30,059 nt of DNA from Desulfovibrio sp. (GCA_031281815.1 JAITEY010000158.1:1-30059); one strand, 5' to 3'. Shown: positions 14,870-22,497, counted from the stretch's first letter. The notes: generated from the letters alone by a model not told the origin. Numbers and translations are program-made.

Positions 14870-15480
14870 TCCAGATGCTGCCTGTATTTGAAGGATTGAC
14901 GCAGGGTATCCCGGTCCACGAATCTGACCTCCTGGGCCAGATTGATACCCTGGGCCAGACGGGAAACGCTCAGGTCCGGGCGTCGCCGGCGCAGGCGGGC
15001 GCACAGCAGGGATTCCGCCTGTTCGGCCTCTACCGTTGCCCCGAGAGCCAGCACCACTTCTTTTATTTCTTCGCCGGCGACGCGTTCGTCCAGACGGCGC
15101 AGATCGGCGCCGTCATCGCCGATTTCGGTTCCGGCCGCGGCGGGCAGGCTGCCGAGTATGAAGTAGAGGCCGGAATAAAAACCGCTGTTCTCAATGGTCA
15201 GCATACTGTCCCAGTCGGCCGTCACACAGAGCATATCGCGGTTGCGCGCCGGGTCGGTGCAGAGGGAGCAGGGGGTGACGTCGGTCAGCGCGCCGCACTG
15301 CGGGCAAAGATGCAGTCTGTCGCGCAGGTCGTAAACGGCCGCGCCGAGGCGGCGTGTTTCTCCCTCCGGCCAGCGCAGCAGGGTCATGGCCGCGCGCAGG
15401 GCGGACTTCGGCCCGAGGCCGGGCAGACGGGCGAGTTGGTCCACCACGGCGGACAAGGCGTCGGGCAGCTTGCGCGTCAT
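14866..15480 (-). CDS. recR: Recombination mediator protein RecR
   Basis: RecR, with RecF/RecO, loads RecA onto SSB-coated gaps. The product is 204 aa. It has an N-terminal helix-hairpin-helix (LARLPGLGPKSALRAA, about 17-32), a C4 zinc finger (CPQCGALTD...CSLC), a Toprim domain (MLCVTADWDSMLTIENSGFYSGLYFILGS) and a C-terminal strand-swap region (LAQGINLAQEVRFVDRDTL). The Toprim is somewhat divergent: consensus VVExxxDV reads VTADWDSM, with the acidic pair reduced. The Walker-like ending is also atypical, as in other deltaproteobacterial RecRs. It begins 6 bases after dnaX stops. The commonly intervening ybaB/ebfC gene is absent. Confidence 0.93.
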   Translation of the reverse strand: MTRKLPDALSAVVDQLARLPGLGPKSALRAAMTLLRWPEGETRRLGAAVYDLRDRLHLCPQCGALTDVTPCSLCTDPARNRDMLCVTADWDSMLTIENSGFYSGLYFILGSLPAAAGTEIGDDGADLRRLDERVAGEEIKEVVLALGATVEAEQAESLLCARLRRRRPDLSVSRLAQGINLAQEVRFVDRDTLRQSFKYRQHLE

Positions 15481-15486
15481 CTTCGG

Positions 15487-17511
15487 TCAACGCCGTCCGT
15501 GGTCCACATAGCGCGCATCGCCGAAATGCGCGAGGACTTCCTGCACCATGGAATGTTCCATGACCGCCTTTTTGTCGCCCTTATCGCCCTTGTTTCCCGT
15601 GTCGCCCCGGGTCTTTTTTTTGGCTGTTCCGGGCGGGCGCGTCTCCCGTGCGGGACGACGCTCTCCGGGGCCGGCGGGCGGGGTAAGAAGGAGGGGCACA
15701 GTCTGCGGCCGGTCGGCCGTCCGCGATCCCTGGGAGGCGGCTTCAGCCTGTGGAGCAGTTTTGATCTGCGGGGCGGCTTCCGTCTGCGTCGGGAAAGAGG
15801 GTGGAGTGGAAGCCGCCGGAGCAGGCGCGGCGCTCGCCTCGGAAAGGTCGGAGTCACGCGTCGGCAGTACGGCCGAAATCGAAGCTCCCGCGCTGAAACG
15901 GTCGAGTTCGCGCATTGATGATTCGGCCGGAACCGTAGCTCCCGCGTCGGAAAGGGCGGGGCCGCGCGTCGACGCGGCCGAAACGGCTGCGTCCGGCCGA
16001 GAAAGTTCGTGCGCCGAAGCAGCCGGAGCGGCCTGCATTTCCGCTACTCCGGCCTCATGCGCCGGGGACGACGCGGGCGCGACCGGCGAAGGAGCAACGG
16101 GAACGGACGCGGAAGGGGACAAGGCGGTTTGAATTTTCGTTACACCGGGTTCATGCGCCGGGGACGGCGCGGGCGCGACCGACGCAAGCGCGACCGGCGA
16201 AGAAGCAACGGGAACGGACGCGGAAGGGGACACGGCGGTTTGAATTTTCGTTACACCGGGTTCATGCGCCGGGGACGGCGCAGGAGCGACCGACGCAAGC
16301 GCGACCGGCGAAGGAGCAACGGGTGCGGACGCGGAAGACAGGGCGGGCCGGGGAAGCGCGGCGGTAGTTGCCGGAATGCCCTTGCGCCCCAAGGCGGAAA
16401 GGCTTTCAAGGGACAGCAGGCGCGGCAGCATGGCCAGATTGAAGAGCAGCAGTTCCAGGGCAGGGGCCGGTTCCATGCCGGAAAGCACCCTGCGCTGCCC
16501 TTCAAGGGTCATTTGCCAGCATGCGTGGAGATGCGGCAGGGAAAAATCGGTGCAGGCGGCAAGGTATGCGCGGGCCTCGTCGCCGGGCAGATCCACGGCC
16601 GCAAGGGCAGCCTCGCCGCCCTGACGCAGAATGAAAAGATTGCGCCACAGCGCCGTCAATTCGCGCAAAAAAAAGCCCACGTCCAATCCCTGATCCAGCA
16701 TGTTCCGCAACAGGGCGCTGAGCGTGATGCAGTCGCCGTCCCTGAAGGCGGCCAGCATGGCGCCGAAGGCTTCCTGTCCTGCCAGACCGAGCACCTGCCG
16801 CGTCGACGCTTCGGTAAGCCGCTCTTCGCCCAAGGCCAGCACCTGGCCGAGCAGGGACATGGCGTCGCGCACACTGCCGGCGCCGCGTCGGGCCAGCAGG
16901 CGCGCCGCGCCTTCTTCATAGTCCACGCCCTCGCGTTGCAGGATGCCGCAGATATGGGCAGTCAGCCGGCTTTCCGGCAGGCGTTTGAAAACATAGTGCT
17001 GGCAGCGGCTGACGATGGTGGCGGGGAACTTGTGGGCCTCGGTCGTGGCCAGAATGAAAGTGACGCGCGGGGGCGGCTCTTCCAGCGTCTTGAGCAGGGC
17101 GTTGAAGGCTTCGCGCGAAAGCATGTGCGCTTCGTCGATGATGAAAATTTTGTAGCGGCCTTCCATGGGCGCGTAGCCGACCACTTCGCGCAGTTTGCGC
17201 ACGTCGTCGATGCCCCGGTTGGAGGCGCCGTCGATTTCCACGACATCGACGGACGACCCGGCAGTCACGGCGCGGCACACGTCGCAGGCGTCGCAGGGTT
17301 CGGCGGCGGGCGCGTTGCGGCAGTTCAGCGCCTTGGCGAAGATGCGGGCCAACGTTGTTTTGCCCACGCCCCGTGTGCCGCTGAACAGGTAGGCGGGCGC
17401 GACCCTGTCCTCAAGTGCCGCCCTGGACAGAATGGTGGTGACGGTTTCCTGGCCGGCCACCTCGGAGAACAGGCGGGGGCGATATCTGGCCGTCAGCGCC
17501 GCGCGGCTCAT
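15487..17511 (-). CDS. dnaX: DNA polymerase III subunits gamma/tau
   Basis: DnaX is the clamp-loader motor. The product is 674 aa. The AAA+ module is intact: Walker A GTRGVGKTT (about 45-53), a zinc-binding CDACDVC with an upstream Cys, Walker B IFIIDEAHML (about 125-134), sensor/arginine-finger SRCQ, and the RGAGSVRDAMSLL domain III entry. Domain III ends near residue 385. About 240 residues of Ala/Pro/Ser-rich linker follow, containing 37-residue tandem repeats (PSPVALASVAPAPSPAHEPG units). The end is a short conserved-looking tail (VQEVLAHFGDARYVDH). ATG 17511 has AAGGA about 9 bases upstream; in-frame reading further back to 18069 enters the divergent gene and is rejected. Codons 631-633 read AAA AAA AAG, an A8G run containing an in-frame A-AAA-AAG heptamer like the E. 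coli dnaX frameshift site. Confidence 0.95.
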   Translation of the reverse strand: MSRAALTARYRPRLFSEVAGQETVTTILSRAALEDRVAPAYLFSGTRGVGKTTLARIFAKALNCRNAPAAEPCDACDVCRAVTAGSSVDVVEIDGASNRGIDDVRKLREVVGYAPMEGRYKIFIIDEAHMLSREAFNALLKTLEEPPPRVTFILATTEAHKFPATIVSRCQHYVFKRLPESRLTAHICGILQREGVDYEEGAARLLARRGAGSVRDAMSLLGQVLALGEERLTEASTRQVLGLAGQEAFGAMLAAFRDGDCITLSALLRNMLDQGLDVGFFLRELTALWRNLFILRQGGEAALAAVDLPGDEARAYLAACTDFSLPHLHACWQMTLEGQRRVLSGMEPAPALELLLFNLAMLPRLLSLESLSALGRKGIPATTAALPRPALSSASAPVAPSPVALASVAPAPSPAHEPGVTKIQTAVSPSASVPVASSPVALASVAPAPSPAHEPGVTKIQTALSPSASVPVAPSPVAPASSPAHEAGVAEMQAAPAASAHELSRPDAAVSAASTRGPALSDAGATVPAESSMRELDRFSAGASISAVLPTRDSDLSEASAAPAPAASTPPSFPTQTEAAPQIKTAPQAEAASQGSRTADRPQTVPLLLTPPAGPGERRPARETRPPGTAKKKTRGDTGNKGDKGDKKAVMEHSMVQEVLAHFGDARYVDHGRR
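16047..16345 (-). repeat. 111-bp in-frame tandem repeats in the dnaX linker
   Basis: The unit length is 111 bp (37 codons), judged from the GAATTTTCGTTACACCGGGT word at 16131 and again at 16242. There are two nearly full copies, plus a third shortened copy at about 16047-16130 lacking roughly five codons. Frame is kept, so only linker length changes. Confidence 0.85.
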
Positions 17512-17621
17512 ACGCGAATCCTTCTGCCGGGCCGCGCGCGCCGGCCGGGCCGTCGGCTTTGCGGGGCAGGGTCGCATCCGGGCTTTGCCCGGCGCGAACC
17601 GTGAAGCGTTGCGGGGGAGAC

Positions 17622-17715
17622 GGCCGCCCGCGCGCGTACGATGTGCTTTGGGATCAGGACGGGAGTTGTCGATAATCCAGCGCGGATACGGGCGCCCGCG
17701 CGCGCGATGTGCTTT
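17622..17715 (-). repeat. 66-bp-spaced direct repeat upstream of dnaX
   Basis: Copies at 17622-17649 and 17691-17715 share GCCCGCGCGCG...CGATGTGCTTT, with the common GATGTGCTTT words 66 bases apart (17640 and 17706). They lie 110-200 bases before the dnaX start in the 432-bp gap (17512-17943). They could be paired regulator sites or a remnant duplication. I found no 4.5S RNA or tRNA in this gap. Confidence 0.45.
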
Positions 17716-17900
17716 AGCATGCGGAAAAGATACCGGTTTACACGCCGCTTGGCAAGAGAGGCCGGCTGAAGAACCCACCCCCTTGACCCGCTGAAGAATC
17801 GGTGCGGAGCGGTCAATTCGCGTACTGCCTGTATCGGTCAAAATACTGTGCTGTTGACAGGGGTACCGGCTGAAGCTGTCGACATCAGCCGAATTCCGGC

Positions 17901-17929
17901 TTGTGCCGTATTGAAAAAACGGGTATAGT
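17901..17929 (+). promoter_or_regulatory. Candidate promoter before the flavoprotein fragment
   Basis: TTGTGC (17901-17906), a 17-base spacer and TATAGT (17924-17929) lie in a locally AT-rich stretch. The -10 matches 5 of 6 positions and the -35 only 3 of 6. If real, it would transcribe the flavoprotein fragment at 17944. Confidence 0.35.
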
Positions 17930-17943
17930 ATAAAAAAAGGTTT

Positions 17944-18264
17944 TTGTGTCGTGAAATCGTTGCCCTGCGCGGTAAGGATCTCGAATTCAACAAGCCCGTT
18001 ACGCCCCAGATGGTGAGCATGGAAAAAGGACCGTATTACGGCGTACCGCAGTGGCCGGCCGTACACCATACCATGGGCGGACTGAGGATCAACGCCGAAG
18101 CTCAGGTCATCGACGTCTTCGGCGAAGTAATTCCCAAACTATATGCTGCCGGCGAAGTCTGCGGCGGCGTGTACGGGTCGAACCGGCTCGGCTCCAACGC
18201 CATACCCGACGCGACTGTTTTCGGCCGTGTCGCCGGAAGGAACGCGGCGGCTGAAAAAGCATAA
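17944..18264 (+). pseudogene. Fumarate-reductase-type flavoprotein, C-terminal fragment only
   Basis: About 105 codons match the extreme C-terminus of FAD-dependent fumarate reductase/flavocytochrome c family proteins: GKDLEFNKP, MVSMEKGPYYGV, the HHTMGGLRIN segment, LYAAGEVCGGVYGSNRLGSNAI and VFGRVAG. Intact members are roughly 450-600 aa. Here the N-terminal FAD-binding GxGxxG fold and the catalytic capping domain are missing. An in-frame TAG at 17926-17928 stands upstream, and no usable ATG or ribosome site exists (the first candidate is TTG 17944). The remaining sequence is undamaged, so truncation looks recent. A strong hairpin follows immediately. The next three genes encode an electron-transfer chain that could have served such a reductase. 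Confidence 0.85.
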
Positions 18265-18278
18265 CCTCTGAACCGTGG

Positions 18279-18306
18279 ACGGACGGCGGAAAATTCCGCC
18301 GTCCGT
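18279..18306 (+). terminator. Strong hairpin after the flavoprotein fragment
   Basis: A 13-bp perfect stem (ACGGACGGCGGAA / TTCCGCCGTCCGT) closes on an AA loop, 14 bases after the fragment's TAA and 72 bases before the cytochrome gene. Only TTT follows, so it may be a Rho-independent terminator of modest strength or an RNA-processing stem separating the fragment from the cytochrome operon. Confidence 0.65.
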
Positions 18307-18378
18307 TTCGCCGGACGTTGTCGTCCTTTTTGTCCCCACAGTTTGTTTTGAGCCGCACCCGGCAGCAGAGGTCAAGGC

Positions 18379-19071
18379 ATGAAACATACCTTCCTGCTTT
18401 TCTTTTTGGCGGTCGCCGCATATCCGGCCGTCGGGTTTGCCTCGACGCAGGAACCGCCGGGCAAATGCTCGTCAGAGTGCCATAGCGACATACAGGCCGT
18501 TTTGCCCGAAAACCACATGCTTGTGGAAGGTGAAAACAATATTTCCTCCTGTATGCAATGCCACCTCCCCGCGTCGGAGACACTGAGAGACACGCATGTT
18601 TTTTCCGCAAAAGTTCATAAAAAGCATTTTTCGGAAAAGAAACTTGAATGTTCCTATTGCCATATAATCCAGGAAGGTCTTTCGTTCGCCCTGCCCGGCA
18701 GGGAATCCATCGGCATACCGGACGGGCAGACAATGAAATTTCTGCCCGAGATAACGGCTGAATGGGCAAAATCGCCGTTTCTGGCCGCGGTGCATTCCGC
18801 AAAGGATATCGCCTGCTCTTCGTGCCACGGGAACAAGCTGCCGCTTCTCGACGACAAGCCGGAGAACAAGGTCTGTTTCGGCTGCCATGCCGGCTACGAG
18901 GAGCTTGCCGAAAAGACGCCCGGCAAGGACCATCCCTCAAGAAACCCCCACGGCTCGCATCTCGGCCCTATCAACTGCACTGTCTGCCACAAGGCGCATG
19001 AAGTTTCCGTCACGTATTGTCTCACTTGCCACACGTTCGACATGCATCCAATCCCGGCGGGGAAGCAATAG
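18379..19071 (+). CDS. Periplasmic multihaem cytochrome c (six CXXCH plus one CX3CH)
   Basis: This is a 230-aa exported cytochrome. The signal peptide spans residues 1-22 (KHTFLLFFLAVAAYPAVGFAS). Haem-attachment motifs in order are CSSECH (a CX3CH spacing), CMQCH, CSYCH, CSSCH, CFGCH, CTVCH and CLTCH. The last four, with HSAKDIACSSCHGN and PHGSHLGPINCTVCHKAHE, match the tetrahaem domain of flavocytochrome c3/NrfB-like proteins. The first three form an extra N-terminal half. If the CX3CH binds haem, seven haems are expected, and ample further His residues could be distal ligands. It heads a three-gene run with HybA-like and HybB-like subunits, so it probably carries electrons between the membrane module and a periplasmic redox partner. 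A probable ribosome site, AGAGG, precedes the ATG. Confidence 0.92.
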   Translation: MKHTFLLFFLAVAAYPAVGFASTQEPPGKCSSECHSDIQAVLPENHMLVEGENNISSCMQCHLPASETLRDTHVFSAKVHKKHFSEKKLECSYCHIIQEGLSFALPGRESIGIPDGQTMKFLPEITAEWAKSPFLAAVHSAKDIACSSCHGNKLPLLDDKPENKVCFGCHAGYEELAEKTPGKDHPSRNPHGSHLGPINCTVCHKAHEVSVTYCLTCHTFDMHPIPAGKQ

Positions 19072-19109
19072 CCCCGGCAAGGATGTAAAAGGGGAACGGG
19101 ATATCCTCC

Positions 19110-20069
19110 ATGAACCGAAGAAAATTCCTGTCGCTGACTTCAGCGGGCATCGTTGCCGCGACCGCGCCCGTCAACTGTCGACCGGCCGCCGCCGAAGGGC
19201 ATCCCGAGGCTGCGGGCGTTCTTCACGACTCCACGTTGTGTATCGGCTGCAGGAGCTGCGAGGCTGCCTGCCGGTCGGTCAATGCCGCGATTTTGCCGAA
19301 GCCGGAGAATTACACGATTCCGGAGAAGCCGTTCTATGACCGCAGCGTGCTTGCGACAAAGCGCCGGACCGATTTTCAGCGATTTACCGTAGTCAACAGA
19401 TATGACGTGGAAGACCGCCGTCCTGTTCACAGGAAATTTCAGTGCAACCACTGCACGGAGCCGGCCTGCGCCTCCGCCTGTTTCGTCAAGGCGCTGTACA
19501 AGACTCCGGAGGGACCGGTTCTGTACCGGCCGGAACTCTGCGTCGGATGCCGCTACTGCATGGTTGCCTGTCCTTTCTTTGTGCCGGCCTACGATTACAA
19601 CAATGCCCGAAACCCCTTGATCTACAAGTGCACCATGTGCGCCCCCCGTCTTGCCTCGGGGGAACTCCCCGGCTGTGTTTCAAGATGCCCGGAAAAGGCT
19701 TTGATTTTCGGAAAGCGCTCGGAACTGCTGAAAGTCGCCAAAGAGCGCATCGCGGAGTCACCGGAAAAATATGTAAATCATATTTACGGCGAGCATGAGG
19801 CAGGCGGAACCTGTTGGCTGTATCTGTCACCGGTGCCGCACAAGTTGCTTGATCAGCCGGAAGTGGGCAATGAGCCCGCCTCAAGGCTGACATCGGGTAT
19901 TCTTGAATCCGCCGGCATGACCGCCGGCATATTGTCCGTTCTTCTGGGCGCGGTCTGTTTCCTGGGCAGACGGCGCAAGAACGGCGCGGCTGAAATTGAC
20001 GGCGCGCGCGCTTCCGACGGAGGCGCGCATAAAGGGGTTTTCGAAGGCGACAAGGAGGACGGGCAATGA
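19110..20069 (+). CDS. HybA-like Tat-exported ferredoxin, four [4Fe-4S] clusters
   Basis: This is a 319-aa electron-transfer subunit. It starts with a twin-arginine signal (NRRKFLSLTSAGIVAATAP), so it is exported folded. Four cysteine groups follow the DmsB/HybA pattern: CIGCRSCEAAC (about 44-54), CNHCTEPACASAC, CVGCRYCMVAC with CP, and CTMC...CVSRC paired with the first group's distal cysteines. Near the C-terminus a single hydrophobic helix (about 268-289, MTAGILSVLLGAVCFLG) followed by RRRK anchors it to the membrane, a HybA hallmark. It begins 38 bases after the cytochrome stop and its own stop overlaps the next ATG (ATGA). In hydrogenase-2, HybA/HybB link the periplasmic enzyme to menaquinone; here the periplasmic partner is likely the cytochrome. 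Confidence 0.93.
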   Translation: MNRRKFLSLTSAGIVAATAPVNCRPAAAEGHPEAAGVLHDSTLCIGCRSCEAACRSVNAAILPKPENYTIPEKPFYDRSVLATKRRTDFQRFTVVNRYDVEDRRPVHRKFQCNHCTEPACASACFVKALYKTPEGPVLYRPELCVGCRYCMVACPFFVPAYDYNNARNPLIYKCTMCAPRLASGELPGCVSRCPEKALIFGKRSELLKVAKERIAESPEKYVNHIYGEHEAGGTCWLYLSPVPHKLLDQPEVGNEPASRLTSGILESAGMTAGILSVLLGAVCFLGRRRKNGAAEIDGARASDGGAHKGVFEGDKEDGQ

Positions 20070-21244
20070 CTTCCGGACACACAGACGGTCAAGGCCCGAA
20101 GGGGCATGTGAAAAGGAACGGTTTGATTGTTATCATTCTCTTCGTAGGGCTCGGCTTGACCCTGCTGCGTTTCACAGGCGGCATCGGCGCCGTCACCAAT
20201 CTCAGCGACCGGAATCCTTGGGGATTCTGGACGGCCTTTGACCTCCTTTGCGGAATAGCCGTTTCCGCGGGCGGGTTTGCGGTCGCCTCCGCCTACTATA
20301 TTTTCGGGTTCAAGCGATTCCATGTCTATGTGCGGGCCGCGTTGACGACGGCGTTTCTCGGCTATTTTTTTGAAGTGATCGCCCTTTTGTACGAGGTGGG
20401 GCAGCCCTGGAGGCTTGTGTACCCCTTCTTCCTGTCGCAGGGCACGACCTCGGTGCTCTTTCTGGTCGGGCTCTGCGTGGCTCTGTATTCGGCCATCTTG
20501 TTCGGTGAACTGCTGCCGGCGCTTTTTGAGCGGCTCGGCCGGGGAAAGGCGCGGGCAAAAGCCGTGCGCACGGCGGCGCCTCTTGCCGTAATCGGCGCCG
20601 TTGTCGCCGTCATACACCAAAGCTCTCTGGGTTCACTGTATCTCATTGTTCCTTCCAAGATGCACCCGCTGTGGTATTCCGGGTTCATGCCGCTGTTGTT
20701 CCTCCTTTCCAGCCTGTTCGCGGGGTTGAGTATGGTCGTTGTGGAAGGGATGCTTGCGCACAAGTTCATGCGCGGCTGCGCGGACGACCGCCATGCGCGG
20801 GAAGCCGGCAGAGCGGTTACGGCATGCGGCAAGGGGGCCTGCCTTTTCATGTTCGGCTATTGTATCATCAAGTGCATAGAATTGGCCGCGGGCAACAACC
20901 TGCGGCATCTTTTCACCGGCTGGGGGGCCTGGTTTCTGCTGGAACTCGCGGGAGGGGTCGCCCTGCCTGCCGTTATGTATTTCATCGGCGTCCGAAAGGG
21001 ACGGCCGGGTCTGATACAGGGAGCCGCGATAGTCACGGTGCTCGGCGTGGTACTCAACCGTTTCAATGTGAGTCTTGTCGCTTTCAACTATAATCTGCCG
21101 GCCGCCGAGCGCTATTTCCCAAGCTGGATGGAAATCGGCATTTCAGTTTTTCTTGTCACGCTGCTGGTCATCGCTTATCGCGGCATCTGCTCCTGGATGC
21201 CGATATTGAGGACGCACGAGAACTACGAGGAAGAAATCCGATGA
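20066..21244 (+). CDS. HybB/NrfD-family integral membrane quinone-interacting subunit
   Basis: This is a 392-aa polytopic protein with about ten predicted transmembrane helices. Family landmarks are WGFWTAFDLLCGIAVSAGGF, FEVIALLYEVGQPWR, HQSSLGSLYLI(V)PSKMHPLWY (the strongly conserved HybB loop with His, Ser and the HPLW motif) and LNRFNVSLVAFN near the end. The HQSSLGS and NRFNVS wording places it with HybB rather than with NrfD or PsrC. It exchanges electrons with the quinone pool and may conserve energy by transmembrane proton movement. Its ATG overlaps the hybA-like stop. It is the last gene of the run cytochrome-FeS-HybB. Confidence 0.93.
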   Translation: MTSGHTDGQGPKGHVKRNGLIVIILFVGLGLTLLRFTGGIGAVTNLSDRNPWGFWTAFDLLCGIAVSAGGFAVASAYYIFGFKRFHVYVRAALTTAFLGYFFEVIALLYEVGQPWRLVYPFFLSQGTTSVLFLVGLCVALYSAILFGELLPALFERLGRGKARAKAVRTAAPLAVIGAVVAVIHQSSLGSLYLIVPSKMHPLWYSGFMPLLFLLSSLFAGLSMVVVEGMLAHKFMRGCADDRHAREAGRAVTACGKGACLFMFGYCIIKCIELAAGNNLRHLFTGWGAWFLLELAGGVALPAVMYFIGVRKGRPGLIQGAAIVTVLGVVLNRFNVSLVAFNYNLPAAERYFPSWMEIGISVFLVTLLVIAYRGICSWMPILRTHENYEEEIR

Positions 21245-21345
21245 GGGAGTGAAGAGAGGCGCAGCCGTGTGGCGGGACAGATTCCTTTTCCCCTGAAATT
21301 CTACAATTCCGCAAAAATACTATGAGGTTATCCTGAAAAACGGCA

Positions 21346-21364
21346 GGGCGGTTCCGGGCCGCCC
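21346..21364 (+). terminator. Hairpin downstream of the hybB-like gene
   Basis: GGGCGG-TTCCGGG-CCGCCC has a perfect 6-bp GC stem about 100 bases after the stop. It is followed by the short palindrome CGTCTGTAGACG (about 21364-21375) rather than a T-tract. It is a plausible transcript end, or the base of the leader of the next gene. Confidence 0.4.
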
Positions 21365-21390
21365 GTCTGTAGACGACGGCTCTTGCATTT

Positions 21391-21423
21391 TTGCCGGCGA
21401 TGCTCCACTATTTTCTCCGGCAA
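21391..21423 (+). promoter_or_regulatory. Leader hairpin of the first dehydrogenase copy
   Basis: TTGCCGG (21391-21397) pairs with CCGGCAA (21417-21423) around a 19-base loop, 24 bases before the start codon. The whole leader from CGGCTCTTGC onward is duplicated in front of the second dehydrogenase. There the stem changes keep pairing through a wobble pair, suggesting an RNA element controlling translation (inference). Confidence 0.45.
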
Positions 21424-21447
21424 ACTCCACAGCGGGGGAGCGGGACG

Positions 21448-22473
21448 ATGCGCAAAGGCACAGTGGTTTTTCCGGATGCCGGGAGCATAGGCGACGATTT
21501 TGCCTGGCCCGATTTTTCCGACTTCGGCGAGGTCGTCATGTACGACCGGACACTGCCGGAGCAGACGGAGGAACGGATCAGGGACGCCGCGTTCATTCTC
21601 ACCAAAAAGGCGGGCGTCACGGCGGGAGATCCGGCCGCAACGCCCGCCCTGCGGTATATCGGGGCACTGGGGACAGGCTTCAACCATGTGGATATCCGGA
21701 GCGCCGCCGCGCGCGGCATCCCCGTCTGCAACGTGCCTGACTACTCCACGCCTTCCGTGGTCCAGCACGTCTTTACCCTGATTCTGCTCCTCAGTTCGCG
21801 CGTCTGCGAACTCTCGGCCTCCGTGCGCCGGGGCGGCTGGAGCAAGAGCAGGCATCCCCGTTACCGGGACAAACCCGCTTTCGAACTGCACGGCAAAACC
21901 CTGGGCATTGTGGGCTTCGGGAACATCGGCGCGGGAGTGGCCCGCGTGGCCCACGGCTTCGGCATGCATGTTCTGGCCTACGCGCCTCGCCCCAAATCGG
22001 CGCCGGATTTCCGGCCTTTCGACTTTGTCGGCCTGAACGACCTGTTCGCCCGCTCCGACGTCGTCAGCCTGCACTGCCCGTTGAACCGGGAAAGCGAGGG
22101 CATGGTCGACGCCCGCCTGTTGGGACTGATGAAAACGCAGGCCCTGCTCATCAACACGGCGCGCGGTCCTCTGGTCAACGAACGGGACCTTCTGGACGCG
22201 CTCAGGGAAAAACGCATAGGCGGCGCGGGGCTGGACGTCGTCGCCGTGGAACCCATGGCCGACGACAACCCGTTGCGTTTTGCCCCGAACTGCATGATTA
22301 CCCCGCATGCGGCCTGGAGCGGCGTTGAATCCCGCATGCGCCTCATGCGGATAGCCTACGACAACATCCGCGCCTTTCTGGACGGCGCGCCCGTCAACGT
22401 GGTCAACGGCGTAGCGCGCCGCGCCGATCAGCGCTTGTCACGAGGCGCGAACGACCGTATATTTCGGGCGTAA
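21448..22473 (+). CDS. D-2-hydroxyacid dehydrogenase, copy 1 (diverged)
   Basis: This is a 341-aa oxidoreductase of the D-isomer 2-hydroxyacid dehydrogenase family (hydroxypyruvate/glycerate dehydrogenase branch). Catalytic residues are present: Arg in INTARGP, Glu in VVAVEP and His in TPHAAW. The Rossmann motif is VGFGNIGAGVA, and the usual Asp after beta-2 is replaced in LAYAPRPK, so NADPH use is possible. Compared with copy 2, substrate-side loops have changed: ILTNKVVVT to ILTKKAGVT, VLATGFNQ to ALGTGFNH, and FCYWDKP to PRYRDKP, losing an aromatic the family usually keeps. The stop seen in copy 2 is read through (GAT CAG instead of GAT TAA), adding 14 residues. The start is ATG 21448 with GGGGGAG upstream. 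Specificity has probably shifted or decay has begun. Confidence 0.92.
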   Translation: MRKGTVVFPDAGSIGDDFAWPDFSDFGEVVMYDRTLPEQTEERIRDAAFILTKKAGVTAGDPAATPALRYIGALGTGFNHVDIRSAAARGIPVCNVPDYSTPSVVQHVFTLILLLSSRVCELSASVRRGGWSKSRHPRYRDKPAFELHGKTLGIVGFGNIGAGVARVAHGFGMHVLAYAPRPKSAPDFRPFDFVGLNDLFARSDVVSLHCPLNRESEGMVDARLLGLMKTQALLINTARGPLVNERDLLDALREKRIGGAGLDVVAVEPMADDNPLRFAPNCMITPHAAWSGVESRMRLMRIAYDNIRAFLDGAPVNVVNGVARRADQRLSRGANDRIFRA

Positions 22474-22497
22474 CGACCGGTTGCGAACGAGGTTCTC

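Noticed and set aside
13831..15918. 695-codon plus-strand frame opposite tatD, recR and dnaX
   Set aside because: Spans three recognised minus-strand genes; no ribosome site or domain.
16009..17604. 531-codon plus-strand frame opposite dnaX
   Set aside because: Gly/Arg/Gln-rich antisense shadow that inherits the dnaX repeats; no domain recognised.
17512..17943. Possible 4.5S RNA (ffs) gene near dnaX
   Set aside because: The conserved GGAAGGAAGCAGC-type core could not be found on either strand in this gap.
17512..18069. 186-codon N-terminal extension of dnaX
   Set aside because: Runs antisense through the flavoprotein fragment; ATG 17511 has a ribosome site and matches the DnaX family start.
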